A stretch of 64,000 nucleotides of DNA from Symbiodinium natans (lineage: Eukaryota > Sar > Dinophyceae > Suessiales > Symbiodiniaceae): contig CAJNDS010002305.1 in assembly GCA_905221605.1 (NCBI GenBank), positions 250,001 to 314,000 of the forward strand. Direction: 5' to 3'. How positions within the stretch are numbered: the first letter of the stretch is position 1; every line of letters begins with the position of its first letter. Shown here piece after piece: positions 51,249 to 61,284 of the stretch. A program made the position numbers and the translations under genes. A model generated the notes under the pieces. It had not been told where the DNA came from. It saw only the letters and a program-made list of their open reading frames with translations, and ran no database searches.

Positions 51249-51336
51249 TTGGGATGTTCCCCCTTCTACTCACAGTCCTTAGTAGGGATTCTAGTACCCC
51301 CCTATTATAATCCCTCTGAATGGGGAACATTCCCAA
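51249..51336. mobile_element. MITE-like element, family A, copy 5
   Basis: Left end TTGGGATGTTCCCCCTTCTA. The right end is shortened (GGGGAACATTCCCAA), giving about 88 bp. Confidence 0.8.
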
Positions 51337-52383
51337 CCAGTTTGTTTTCAATCGATAGCCTTTTCTTCTGGAATCTTTGCCCACCAGTCTCACTGACAGT
51401 TGGAGCACAAAGCTCCTGTTGCCCATGCCGGTGGCAGGGCGGCCGAAACCGGTCTGGGGTTTAGGGTTTAGGGTTTGGGTTTAGGGTTTAGGGTTTAGGG
51501 CTTAGGGCTTAGGGCTTAGGGTTTAGGGTTTAGGGCTTGGGGCTTGGGGCTCAGGGCTTAGGGTTTAGGGTTTAGGGTTTAGGGTGAGGGTGTTGTGACT
51601 TAGCGGTTTTGGGCTTGGGGTTCGTGCAGGCGCAGTTCAGGGCAAGGGAACTTGTTCTATAGCCGGCTCGGTTCTTGTGTCGGCTTAGCAGTGCAGAATT
51701 GGCGGGTGTTAGGGTTGAGGGGCCAGTACAGTAGCCCTAAGCCCATGGGTAAGACGTCAGACTTCGGAGAACTTAGCTCCCAGACCTGATTCTGTCGTTT
51801 TCGTGCTGAAGCTCGCACGTGCCATCATCACCGCGGAAAACGTGTGGCGAAGATGCTTTGACAGGGCAGAAACCGGAACCAAACATGTTAATTCCAATTC
51901 TGAATCACCCTAAACCCTAAACCCTAAACCTTAAACCCTAAACCCTAAACCCTAAACCCTAAATTCTCACAAGAACAGACGTGTACTTAGGTCGAATATA
52001 TCGGCTTGCTTGTAGAGAACCATGTGATCAGTGCTGGCTATACACATATGGTACGTATCTCTCGCTCTTTGGAAGGATGTGGGCTGCAAACATGCAACAG
52101 TTGGAAAAGCAGCCGTTAGTTTTGGCGCCACACTACATGGTAGGATTTTAAGCTTCCAAGAACGGGGGGGAGGATGGGCGGGGCGGGGTTGGTTGATGGC
52201 TCCAACTTTCTGATGATTAGACGCCTGAGCTCCTTGTGCATGCTTTGGAGATGGTATCAGCAGTTGTTAAAGCCGCTGGTTGCTCGGTGTTTACGAACAT
52301 AGGGGGCCCTTAAAATGGATCCCCGAATAGTAGGATTCCGTGGATGGGACCCCAATCAGCGCGGGTTGAGCCTCCGTGCTTAG
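51337..52383. other. End of the PRPF6 giant intron
   Basis: Telomeric tracts at about 51,455-51,590 (with GGGCTTA and GGGCTTG variants) and 51,908-51,965. A G-run-rich MITE-like fragment starts near 52,300. The intron ends CCTCCGTGCTTAG. Confidence 0.65.
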
Positions 52384-52432
52384 GTCGCTGTTCAGCAATG
52401 CCGAGTACGACGAAGAAGACAAGGAGGCAGAC
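52384..52432 (+). CDS. PRPF6: PRPF6 exon b: LFSNAEYDEEDKEAD box
   Basis: 49 nt encoding SLFSNAEYDEEDKEAD. This directly continues the NYDEF box in Prp6 proteins (human GSLFSSGPYEKDDEEAD, plant GLFASAEYDDEDKEAD). The leading G completes the Gly codon begun in exon a. Acceptor TAG|G, donor GT, ends in phase 0. Confidence 0.92.
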
Positions 52433-53487
52433 GTGGTCGGGGAGCCCATGTGCTGCTCCAGCTTGCAAGTTTGGCTGAGAGTCTTAACGGGGGGTCTAAG
52501 CGGTTTGTAAGGTCGTTTGGGCCTTTCAAAGATTATGGTCCCTTTTGGGGCCCTAATATAATACGGCACCTAGCACTTAGGGTGTCCAAAAAGGGACCCT
52601 AATTTTAACGCTACGCGACCCGCCTCGGCCCGGCCCAGCGCATTTGCGTGAGCATGGTGATTCCGCAGCGCCCAAGTCGCTGGACCCCAAGCAATAAGGG
52701 TTGGGTTTAGGGTTTAGGGTTTCCGAGTTTATGGTTTAATTATGGTTTGGGGTTTAGGGTTGAGGGCTAGGCTCAAGGTTCACTTTGGGGTTTAGGGTTT
52801 TTTGGGTTTAGGGTTCAAGACGGTTCGGCTGGGGGGCAGGGGGGAAGGGGGGGGGGGCAGGGAGGGGGGGCGGGGGGGGAGGGGGGGGGGGGGGGGGAGG
52901 GGAGGGGGGGGGGGAGGGGGGGGCGCTTCAACTGCCTCTGGTCCTGGCGAGCCGTCCGCTTGCGGACCCCGGTTTCCGAGCCGTCCGCTTGCGGACCCCG
53001 GTTTCCGAGCGGGGTCTGCCTGTTCTGACACACCTCCGGGCCGAGGCTCGGCGGATTTTGGACAAGCGCCCATGTGAAGCGGCTTACATGCCTTGTTGGC
53101 TTTCGGAGCGTTTGGAGCAGGGCCGATCCCACCGATCCGACTTCTGCTCTGGCCGAGGGTGGGTTTAGGCTTCAGGCTTTAGGCTTAAGGCTTCAGGCTT
53201 TAGGCTTTAGGCTTAAGGCTTTAGGCTTTAGGCTTTGGGATTTAGGCTTTAGGGTTTAGGGTTTAGGGTTTTCTGAACGCGGTGGTCGTGGCAATTGTTT
53301 AAGAACGATAAGACAGGAAATGCTAACATAACAACAGTTGACAATTTTTTGTAGATTGTTTCTCCGGGCAAATTAAGACCTTGCATCTGCAACTCCTGAG
53401 CCCTAGAGACCTTACACACGCACATACATATATATATATATATATGTAATAATATAATGTTATATTATATATATATGTGCACACAAG
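52433..53487 (+). other. PRPF6: PRPF6 intron b-c
   Basis: Contains telomeric tracts at about 52,705-52,820, a nearly pure G/A tract at about 52,829-52,923 with quadruplex potential, a 29-bp direct repeat (52,948-52,976 and 52,977-53,005), a run of TTTAGGC-type variants at about 53,165-53,255 and an (AT)n palindrome at 53,425-53,475 close to the acceptor. Confidence 0.8.
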
Positions 53488-53565
53488 GTCTACGACAAGA
53501 TCGACGTCAAAATGGACCAAAGGCGACTGAAGCAGCGCGAGAAGAAGATGCGCGAGCAGATCAAG
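53488..53565 (+). CDS. PRPF6: PRPF6 exon c: KMDQRR helix
   Basis: 78 nt, 26 codons, phase 0 at both ends, starting VYDKIDVKMDQRR and followed by a basic Lys/Arg/Glu helix. Equivalent to the IYAALDKRMDERR helix of Prp6 directly after the EAD motif of exon b. Acceptor CACACAAG|G, donor GC. Confidence 0.92.
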
Positions 53566-55220
53566 GCTGGGGCAACTCTCGTCCTAAACGACTCCTATAT
53601 TAGCCTTAGGGTTTAGGGTTTAAGGTTTAGGGTTTAGGGTTTAGGGTTTTAGTTTTTGGGGTGTTCTTAAGTTATTGGTAGTAAAGCAATCGTGCCGTCT
53701 TGCGCCAATGCCAGCAACCCGGAGTATCTAGTCGCAGCATAAGAATACTAGATTCAGATGCTGCCTGTCTGAACAAATCCCTGGCTAACGGTGCCTCTTT
53801 AGGGTTTAGGGTTTAGGGTTTAGGGTTTAGGGTTTAGGGTTTAGGGTTTAGGGTTTCGGGTTGAATTGGAACCAACGACTGGCGCGACGCGGGCTGCTCC
53901 AAGCGTGCGTGCGTTCCGGAAAGGGCCTGGGCCTCAAAGACCTGCATGGGCTATTATACCCTACTAACCCCTTAAAAAGGCCCTTTATAGGGTTGGTTAG
54001 AGGGATTATAAGGCCTCATAGCCCATGTTGGGACCTTCTTGAAAGGATGGCTTGTAGCTACTCGAGTTCGCAGAGGATCTCGGCACGGCAGCCTTTGAGG
54101 GCCTCTGCGCACACCACGGGTTTGGGGTTTGGGGTTTAGGGTTTAGGGTTTAGGGTTACTACAGCCTTCCAGGACTTCGGTACCACCATAAGTTAGCCGT
54201 CAACGACCCAGTGGCCGGAATGACTTGCGGGGCGAAACAGATTTGAGCCCAACTAAGTGGCCTGAGCGGCCTGAGGATCTCTTACTCGTAGCCCAAGCAG
54301 CTTCGATTGCAGACATGCCGAACGTCAAGCCCTGACCAGCTAAGTTTGTCTCTTTGCCTTGTTGTCTGGCTTCCGAGATCTCGGGAGCCTCTGAGAAGGG
54401 ATTGCAAGACCCTATAGGGCGCAGCCCGGACAGTCGAAAGCAAAGTAGGCCCAGAGAGCCTGAGAGGGGAGTTCAAATTCGCGAATTGACCAAATCGGGT
54501 CACCTTCATTTTCTCTTGGCCTGACACGCCTCTTCTTGCTAATTGCCACCCTTTGACATATCTTCTTTCTTCAGTTGCCGGCTTTGGGCTCATCATGGAA
54601 AACCTGAAGCGTTTGTAAGTACAGAAACTTGACACAACCTCTTTCTCCAGCTGGCGTCTTCTGGGAGAAATCTGAAACTTGAGACACCTTGGCCCAGAAA
54701 CAGCAGTCGTGCCTCATCCAACCCTAAATCCTAAACCCTAAACCCTAAACCCTAAACCCTAAACCCTAAACCCTAAACCCTAAACCCTAAACCCTAAACC
54801 CTAAACCCTAAACCCTAAACCCTAAACCCTAAAAGGTTCAAAAGTGTGAATCTTGGGTTTCGTTGTTCACTCCGCCCTTCTGTTTCCCTTGTCTTTGTGT
54901 TTCTCTTGTGTAAGAATTCGAAGCTTCGGCATCCCAGTCGTTGTGGACGAATCTAGGGGCCTTAATCATTCGAATAGGGTGTTTTTTGGGGCTATAGGAT
55001 AATTTTTAAGGGACCATAAGGTACAACTATTCGTAGTCATTCCGACCCCCATGCTAGCCCTAAACCCTAAACCCTAAACCCTAAACCCTAAACCCTAAAC
55101 CCTAAACCCTAAACCCTAAACCCTAAACCCTAAACCTTAAACCCTAAACCCTAAACCCTAAACCCTGCATGTCGGCGCTGTGCTTGTCTCGTTCTCTCTC
55201 CCCCCCCCCCCCCCCGCCAG
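53566..55220 (+). other. PRPF6: PRPF6 intron c-d
   Basis: Holds telomeric tracts at about 53,605-53,650, 53,800-53,862, 54,120-54,156, 54,720-54,834 and 55,057-55,166, a MITE-like element at 53,945 and a poly-C run that serves as the pyrimidine tract before the acceptor. Confidence 0.8.
53945..54027. mobile_element. MITE-like element, family C
   Basis: 83 bp with inverted ends CATGGGCTAT and ATAGCCCATG and a partly palindromic interior (CCCTACTAACCCC / GGTTGGTTAGAGGG). Single copy here. Confidence 0.65.
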
Positions 55221-55270
55221 GAGCTTCGTGCCGCAAAGCCGACGATCCAGCAGCAGTTTGCGGACCTGAA
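55221..55270 (+). CDS. PRPF6: PRPF6 exon d: PTIQQQFADLK
   Basis: 50 nt encoding ELRAAKPTIQQQFADL and the first two bases of Lys. Matches the RPKIQQQFSDLK motif that follows the basic helix in Prp6. Acceptor CCGCCAG|G after a C homopolymer; donor GC at 271-272 leaves phase 2. Confidence 0.92.
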
Positions 55271-55477
55271 GCCACATCCTCACACGGGAAGAGGGTTTAG
55301 GGTTTAGGGTATAGGGTATAGGGTTTAGGGTTTAGGGTTTAGGGCTAGGGTTTGGGGAAGTTGGGAAATGATCCCACATGCTGGTGTTAGGGGCTGTTAG
55401 GGGTTTGGTTTCGTGTTTCCGGCTTGGGATTTACAGATTCGGGTGCCGAAAATGAGTCGGCCCTCCTGGGCAGCCAG

Positions 55478-55487
55478 GTTAGCCCAA
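55478..55487 (+). CDS. PRPF6: Candidate PRPF6 10-nt microexon
   Basis: After CAGCCAG|, the bases GTTAGCCCAA would complete Lys and add Leu-Ala-Gln, then GT donor, converting phase 2 to phase 0 as needed. Human Prp6 has KLAEV at this place. The exon would be extremely short and other choices exist, so this is tentative. Confidence 0.3.
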
Positions 55488-55500
55488 GTGGGACTAATAC

Positions 55501-55591
55501 TGGGATGTTCCCCCTTATACTAACAGTCCTTAATACGGGTTATATTAGGGAGTACTATAATCCCTATGAAGGACCCCAAGACTAAGATGTC
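55501..55591. mobile_element. MITE-like element, family A, copy 6 (degenerate right end)
   Basis: Left end TGGGATGTTCCCCCTTATAC is well kept, interior AGGGAGTACTATAATCCC, right end decayed (GGACCCCAAGACTAAGATGTC). Confidence 0.7.
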
Positions 55592-55680
55592 GACAGCCTG
55601 CACGGTGCGTTTTGCATTGCTTTCTGAAGCCGAAAGGTTGGCCTCATGTTGCTGTTAGCCCTTCTTGTCACACACTGCTA

Positions 55681-55790
55681 CCCAGAGAGCCCAATACCAC
55701 TTAATTAAGGAACAAAGCTTAAATGACAAAGGGAACCTTATTATGATTTAAGGCGTATTCCTTAGTTAAGGGGTATTGGGCTCTTTGGGT
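55681..55790. mobile_element. MITE-like element, family B, copy 2
   Basis: 110 bp with about 30-bp ends (CCCAGAGAGCCCAATACC and GGTATTGGGCTCTTTGGG, about 27 of 30 paired) enclosing TTAATTAAGG/CCTTAGTTAA. Related to 38,412 through its inner part. Confidence 0.8.
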
Positions 55791-56515
55791 ATGGCCTCGT
55801 TGTTGTGTCTGGCCAAGCAGAATTTCAGACATTTTGGAGACCACGCTGTCTGGAAAAGATCCACACTGTGACAATCCGAGAGCCGAAGCCAACTAGACCT
55901 GGACCCAACGACATCTGAAGAGAAAAGACATCAAAACCCTCTGCTGCAAAACCTGAGCCCCTCCCTTGCATCTCCACCTTCGGTTGCACTGACGCTGCTC
56001 CTTCTATATGCTGAGGCGTGAGCTGGCAACCGTCAGCAACGAGGTACCACGCACCCGCGGATTCCATAAATCCGGTTTTTTCGACCGGGTTTCATGGTTT
56101 CGCTTTGTGTTTGTTTCTGGAGGACTTCAGGGATGCAGCTGGCCCTAAACCCCAAACCCTAAACTCTAAACCCTAGGGGTTTAGGGTTTAGGGTTTTCAG
56201 ACTGCCCAACTCAGAAGGACTCAGCTAGGGTTGCTGAAAACCTGCAAAGGCCGAAGCCCTAACGCGATTCAGGGTGACCGCATCAGTTTGATCCTGCCGA
56301 ATACCTTCCGGAACAGTAAACACAACTGGTGGGGTTGGGATCGAAAGTACGCGCATTCCGCATTTGTCCTCCAAGGCTACGCTCCAGCACCCCGTTTTGC
56401 AGTCAATACCCAGGTCCTTCAAGCTAGGGAGAGCGAGCCACTTGTGAGATTTAAGGCTTCTTTATGCATCATGGAATCCCTGTACAACCCGAGACGGCAA
56501 AAGCCACGATGGCAG

Positions 56516-56554
56516 GAGTGGGAAGGCATCCCGGAAGCTCAAGAGCACTTGAAG
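56516..56554 (+). CDS. PRPF6: PRPF6 exon e: EWEGIPE
   Basis: 39 nt encoding EWEGIPEAQEHLK, phase 0 at both ends. Matches the EEWLSIPEVGD box of Prp6. Acceptor GGCAG|G, donor GC. Confidence 0.88.
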
Positions 56555-56851
56555 GCCAACGTGCTTCATGTTTTGCATGGACTTCTTTCTCAAAACGGCT
56601 TGGTAGAGATAAGGCTTGGAGCCGAAACTGGACAATACTTTAGTTGTGTGGGCATGTGCAGCTTCTTGCCAATAGTCATGCTCTTCCGACAGCCGCTGTC
56701 CAACGCGTCAGCTGAAGTAGTGAGCCTTATACTTATACAACTGGAAGGTTTTTTTTGTCAAAGTCTAGCTGGGGCCTGACTGAGCCACGCCTCGGAACTG
56801 ACCCCTACCACTGGGGAGCGTAGAATTGTGGACCCTCGATTGGCCCTGCAG

Positions 56852-56889
56852 GTCAAGCAGAGGAAGTCCTCCAACTTCACGTGGCTCGG
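56852..56889 (+). CDS. PRPF6: PRPF6 exon f: basic linker
   Basis: 38 nt encoding VKQRKSSNFTWL plus two bases of Gly. Corresponds to the basic segment between the IPE box and the VPDS box in Prp6. Acceptor CTGCAG|G, donor GC. The preceding intron (56,555-56,851) holds no telomeric repeat. Confidence 0.8.
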
Positions 56890-57383
56890 GCATGATATTC
56901 AAGCTTGGCATGGTTTTGGATCGCCCCAAGGGTGTACAAGGAGATGTAGAAGTTTACGAATATAAGGGACCCCAATATCGACCCCCACATAATAGGATCC
57001 CCTTATAATAAGGATCCCAATAAGCTACCCTCAATACAGGAAACCCCCATGTAGGGATCTGAACACCCCGAACCTCCAACCCAGCAACTCGCAAAGTGTC
57101 CCAGACTTGGGTGACCTTGCGCTTGCCTCGTCTTGTCCGAGGGTTTAGGGTTTAAGGTTTGGGGTAAAGAGTTTCGAAATGCTCGCCGAAGGGATGGGCG
57201 GTATCGTTAAAGAGGTAGAGGGTTCAAGTGTAGATCGAGGAACCGCTTCGTTGGAGTTGGGAGTGCAATATTTGTTCGAAGCGTCTCAACATCTCTGAAC
57301 TTCTGAACCCGCTAGAAACCCCATGCTTCGTGAAGGCTAAGACATCCAAATTACAAGTCCCGAAATGTCTTTTTCACTGCCAG
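56890..57383 (+). other. PRPF6: PRPF6 intron f-g
   Basis: A G-run-rich MITE-like fragment at about 56,962-57,055 and a two-unit telomeric remnant near 57,140. Ends TTTTTCACTGCCAG. Confidence 0.75.
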
Positions 57384-57421
57384 GCCTACGCCTGATGCCT
57401 TGCTTGCCGGCATGGCCAGCG
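57384..57421 (+). CDS. PRPF6: PRPF6 exon g: PTPDALL
   Basis: 38 nt: the leading G completes Gly, then PTPDALLAGMAS and one base. Equivalent to the PVPDSFF/PVPDTLL box of Prp6. Acceptor CAG|G. Donor GC at 422-423 chosen because it gives phase 1, matching the next exon. Confidence 0.85.
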
Positions 57422-58326
57422 GCCGTGGTGTCAGTGCCGGGCTTTAGCTGGAGTTCTTCCGTGGCAGTGTTGCTTCCACTTCGCATCAACCTTCCGGGTT
57501 TAGGGTTTAGGGTTCAGGGTTTAGGGTTTAGGGTTTAGGGGAATCTGCATGGTTGTGCAAGGTCTCCAGACCTCTGCCCCTAGACCAGGAGCTTCGTGTT
57601 GTTCCTCGTCGTAACATCCTAGAATTGAAGCTCACCAGTGAGACCATGTGAGACCCATTTGCTACCGGCCCTTGCCCCGATTGTAAAGCCAACTTTGGGC
57701 AATGGAATAGCTGAGCTGTTAACTCTAATTTGGTCAGCTTTGCCAAGCTTGTCAGATTCTCGCAACGGTGTTATTGCATGTTATCGCACTGAGAGTGCCG
57801 GCCTGCAAAACCATACCGATAAGGACGGCTCTATATATGACTACCTTCATGGTGGTCCCTAGGGCCTAGTCGGCCGATGCAGTCAACCGTATGGTCCTCT
57901 GCGGGAGAATTGCAGCATATGCAAACGTATCAAGCTACTGAGGCTGAGCTCCTACGCGCAAGGACAGGTAGTCAGAGCGTCAATTTTAGGAGGACCGTCT
58001 AAGTCCCGAGACTCAATTCTCGGATCCCAAATCCTAAGAATGCCTTTTCTGCAGCAGATGAGCGGTTCGGGTTGGGGCTCATCAAGTCCATAACGTGGGC
58101 CCAACTCCCAAATCCTAAGCTGAAGCTTGCCGAGCTCCAGGCTTAGGTCTGAAAGGCTTGTGGCCGTTTGAGCGAAAGTTTGCAGATCAAATAACGTTAG
58201 GGTTCATTTGGCTTATAGATAGGGTTTACAGGGTCTATAGTGGGTTGTAGGGTTTATGGGTTTATAGGGTTTTTGGGCAGGTGCTGGGCGAACTTCCGGT
58301 CGACCACTGCTTTTCTCTCTGCCCAG
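57422..58326 (+). other. PRPF6: PRPF6 intron g-h
   Basis: Telomeric tract at about 57,497-57,540. Ends in a good pyrimidine tract, TTTTCTCTCTGCCCAG. Nothing else recognised. Confidence 0.75.
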
Positions 58327-58371
58327 GTGGCTCGGCCACGCCCATGGGAGGTTCGGCAACACCCATGGGAG
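58327..58371 (+). CDS. PRPF6: PRPF6 exon h: TPMG repeats
   Basis: 45 nt encoding GGSATPMGGSATPMG and one base of Gly. First of seven exons coding Thr-Pro-Met-Gly units, at the place where human Prp6 has the GGLNTPYPGG repeats. Acceptor CAG|G, donor GC, phase 1 to phase 1. Confidence 0.88.
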
Positions 58372-59385
58372 GCAACGGGGTTCAGGGTTTAGGGTTTAGG
58401 GTTTAGGGTTTAGGGTTTAGGGCAGACTGCCCCCCCCCCCCCCCCCCCCAGAGGGCCGAAGAAAAACTCCGGGAGCTGCTGAGAACCCACTCCTGAATCC
58501 AATGTGGCCCCGTTTTTGCCAAGTCCAACCCCTGAAGTGCTCCTCTAAACCCTAAACCCTAAACCCTAAACCCTAAACCCTAAACCCTAAACCCTAAACC
58601 CTAAACTCTAAACCCTAAACCCTAAACCCTAAACCCTAAACCCTAAACCAAGCATCAAGCTTCAAACCCTGAACCCTGAACCCTAAACCCTAAACCCTAA
58701 ACCCTAAACCCTAAACCCTAAACCCTAAACCCTAAACCCTAAACCCTAACCCCCCCTGGACTGCTGATCGCGTGGCTGAAAGGGGTGGAAGGGAGCTCGC
58801 GTCTGATGTTCCGAAGTCCGAAGACCCCACGTGTTAGACCATGAAAGTCCCGGAGATCAAACCTTAAACCCTAAACCCGAAACCCTACATGCAGAAGCGC
58901 TTTGGGGGGTCATAGCTGCCGAAGCTCATTGCTTCCCCCCACAAAATCCACACCCCCCCCCCCCGTCCCCAAAACCCCCAAACCACACCTCTGCGGTGCA
59001 AGGGTTGGGACCGGAAAACCCTAAACCCTATACCAACAACCCTAAACCTACGCACCGTGTGACAGCTTTGAGGAACCTTTATCAGCAAATGGTTCAAAGA
59101 CCCCGCAGCTACTAGCTGCTACTAAAGCCTTCGGGCCAAAAAAGGCGTTGCCAATCAGGCTATGCAGCTGCAGATGGGCAGTGGATATTGGGGCAGCAGC
59201 GTGTTTCTTCTAGGGTGAGGCGAACCAAGTTGCCGTGTAAACCGCATCCGCACTTTGAATCGTTCAGCCCTTAAACCCCGGCGGCCTAAACCCTAAACCC
59301 TAAACCCTAAACCCTAAACCCTAAACCCTAAACCCTAAACCCTAAACCCTAAAGCTTTCACCCCCCGAATCCCGGACATGACCAG
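58372..59385 (+). other. PRPF6: PRPF6 intron h-i
   Basis: Telomeric tract starts eight bases after the donor (to about 58,425), then C run, then tracts at about 58,545-58,749 and 59,285-59,354. Another C run near 58,955. Confidence 0.8.
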
Positions 59386-59424
59386 GCTTCGGAACACCCA
59401 TGGGCATGAGAACGCCCATGGGAG
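59386..59424 (+). CDS. PRPF6: PRPF6 exon i: TPMG repeats
   Basis: 39 nt encoding GFGTPMGMRTPMG with split Gly codons at both ends (phase 1 in and out). Acceptor GACCAG|G, donor GC. Confidence 0.88.
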
Positions 59425-59960
59425 GCCGGCTGCACCGCAAGATCCGCCCGGGTTCGGATGTGCTTCTCTCATCCAAAAGGAGAAGTCGTAGAGCCCCGCC
59501 TTGCGTAGCGTTTAGGGTTTAGGGTTTAGGGTTTAGGGTTTAGGGTTTAGGGTTTAGGGTTTAGGGTTTAGGGGTTTAGGGGTTTAGGGGTTTAGGGGTT
59601 TAGGGGTTTAGGGTTTAGGGTTTAGGGTTTAGGGTTTAGGGTTTAGGCACCCCACTCCCCACACTCGATGCCCAAAAATGATGCTGAACTCGCGCAGCCC
59701 GAAGTGCTGAACTTTGGGGTCGGGCAGGTAGCTGTAGGTTTTCGTGCGTAAACTTTTGGCCTGGCATTTGAGGCGAATTGGTTAGGCTTTTGCGGACTTT
59801 GTTTGGAAGACGTTTGAAAATGAGAACACGGACTTGAGCAAGCCTTATTACAGTTCACAGATGACAAGAGTAATGCGGAAACTCAGAAGCCCAGCAGGCT
59901 TTGAGCTGACTCTTTGGCGGCGCTAAACGGGCTAGGGATCTGACAGCTCCATGCCGACAG
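59425..59960 (+). other. PRPF6: PRPF6 intron i-j
   Basis: Contains one long TTTAGGG tract (about 59,510-59,647) with an internal run of TTTAGGGG variants. Confidence 0.8.
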
Positions 59961-59982
59961 GCATGCGCTCGCCGATGGGTTC
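59961..59982 (+). CDS. PRPF6: PRPF6 microexon j: MRSPMG
   Basis: 22 nt encoding GMRSPMG plus two bases of Ser. Acceptor CCGACAG|G. GC donor at 983-984 gives phase 2, which fits the next exon. A GT donor at 979 (18-nt exon) is possible with a different acceptor downstream. Confidence 0.8.
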
Positions 59983-61003
59983 GCAGCTTAACTCTCGTCT
60001 TGCTTCAGTGCACCTGGATTGTTGCAGTTGCATACGAGAGGCAGCTAACGAAAGCATACTTCGTCCCATGCTCCAAAAGACCTACAGAGATGCGCCCGGA
60101 TTGTACGAAGGGGGAGGGCCCCTGATTTCCGCGATGAAGAGGGTTCCGGGGTTTAGGGTTCAGGATTCAGGTGTTTGTGCCTTATATGGCTTCTTGGTCT
60201 GAATGTCTAGTGCTGCAAAGCAAAGCCGTAGCTCTTAAGACCTGGTTGCCCTTGAGCTTACCCTGCCGTGCATCATCGTTGTGGGTCACAGCACGAAGCC
60301 TATGCCCAAACTGACTTCTTCAGGTTATGACGCACCATGGCCTAAGTGAAACGCGGGGTGCGGGAAAGCCAACTTTTCCGTCTCATTGCAGAGGAGGTGC
60401 CCAGCCGGCGACAAAAGCTAAATCCTAAAGCATGCGGTTGGACCGAGGCCTGCGCACTCCAATGGGATTGAGGCGGCTTCAGCTTCTTTTGCAATTTTTA
60501 GTTTTCGTGTTATTATTATTATTATTATCATTATTCTTATCATTATTATGATATTTTTTTTTTGGGGGGGGGTTGTATCATGGTTGACTTGGGGGCTCAT
60601 GTTGTGGTTGCTTCGGGTTGTCAAGTTAAGGTCTGACCTTAGAGCTTGCAGCTGTAAGGTTTTTTGCCATTCATTGGGAGTTTCATGCGGCAATCGTGGA
60701 TGTTTGGGCGAAGCCTGCAACGCTGAGCTGGTCATGTAAGGTTCACTTTTCATGCTTACTAAAGAAGGCAAGGGGCCGTGAACAAACAAGTGAACAGACC
60801 AGAGTTGTTACGTGAAGAAGCACTTGACGACGGGTGGTTTCAGCACAATCAATCGGGATGACTACCGACCGATGGGCACTGATTGGGACAATTCTGGACT
60901 CCAATAGGTACGCTAGTAAAGTAAGACAGCTTTACTTCCAACAAGCCCCCACCAACCTACCCAAACCCCTCACACACACACCCACACACACTAACAAAGT
61001 CAG
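59983..61003 (+). other. PRPF6: PRPF6 intron j-k
   Basis: Weak telomeric remnant near 60,150, an (ATT)n-like microsatellite at about 60,508-60,560 and a (CA)n stretch before CTAAC, a possible branch site, just upstream of the acceptor. Confidence 0.75.
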
Positions 61004-61050
61004 GACTCCGATGGGTCTGCGCTCGCCCATGGGCTCGGCCACACCAATGG
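61004..61050 (+). CDS. PRPF6: PRPF6 exon k: TPMG repeats
   Basis: 47 nt: the leading G completes Ser, then TPMGLRSPMGSATPM and one base. Acceptor GTCAG|G, GT donor. Phase 1 out. Confidence 0.85.
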
Positions 61051-61232
61051 GTCGGGCCTGACTCGGTTGGCTGCGAGGGTGTTTCTCAGGACTTCCACTA
61101 TAGGGACAGCAACCCCTACATATCCCTACGTGTGTCTCTTGGAGCTTCTGAGCTTAAGCTTGTCCGCGCCCTGTACTTGGATGAAGACGCTCAATCTTGT
61201 CATATTTTAGAGTGCAGTCCCCCGATTGCCAG

Positions 61233-61284
61233 GCATGCACACGCCCATGGGCATGGCCACTCCCATGGGCATGGCAACGCCGAT
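61233..61284 (+). CDS. PRPF6: PRPF6 exon l: TPMG repeats
   Basis: 52 nt encoding GMHTPMGMATPMGMATP and two bases of Met. Acceptor TTGCCAG|G. The end was chosen as a GA donor because phase 2 fits the next exon; a GC donor two bases later would give phase 1. The intron before it is only 182 nt, the shortest here. Confidence 0.8.

Larger units (their letters stand above)
129..52383 (+). other. PRPF6: PRPF6 giant intron (about 52.3 kb)
   Basis: Non-coding for PRPF6. It begins GCCCATGG and ends GTGCTTAG. It contains two copia-type retroelements in sense orientation, many telomeric tracts, MITE-like elements and a 100-N gap. Its true size is uncertain because of the gap. The exons on either side encode adjacent parts of the Prp6 N-terminal box with matching phase, which is the main evidence that they belong to one gene. 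Confidence 0.75.
55271..56515 (+). other. PRPF6: PRPF6 intron region d-e
   Basis: Contains telomeric tracts at about 55,292-55,355 and 56,143-56,193, a family A element at 55,501 and a family B element at 55,681. The phase changes from 2 to 0 across this stretch, so a tiny exon must lie inside it; a candidate is listed at 55,478. Confidence 0.7.

Noticed and set aside
52792-53077. Gly/Pro-rich ORFs on both strands
   Set aside because: Produced by the G/A homopolymer-like tract.
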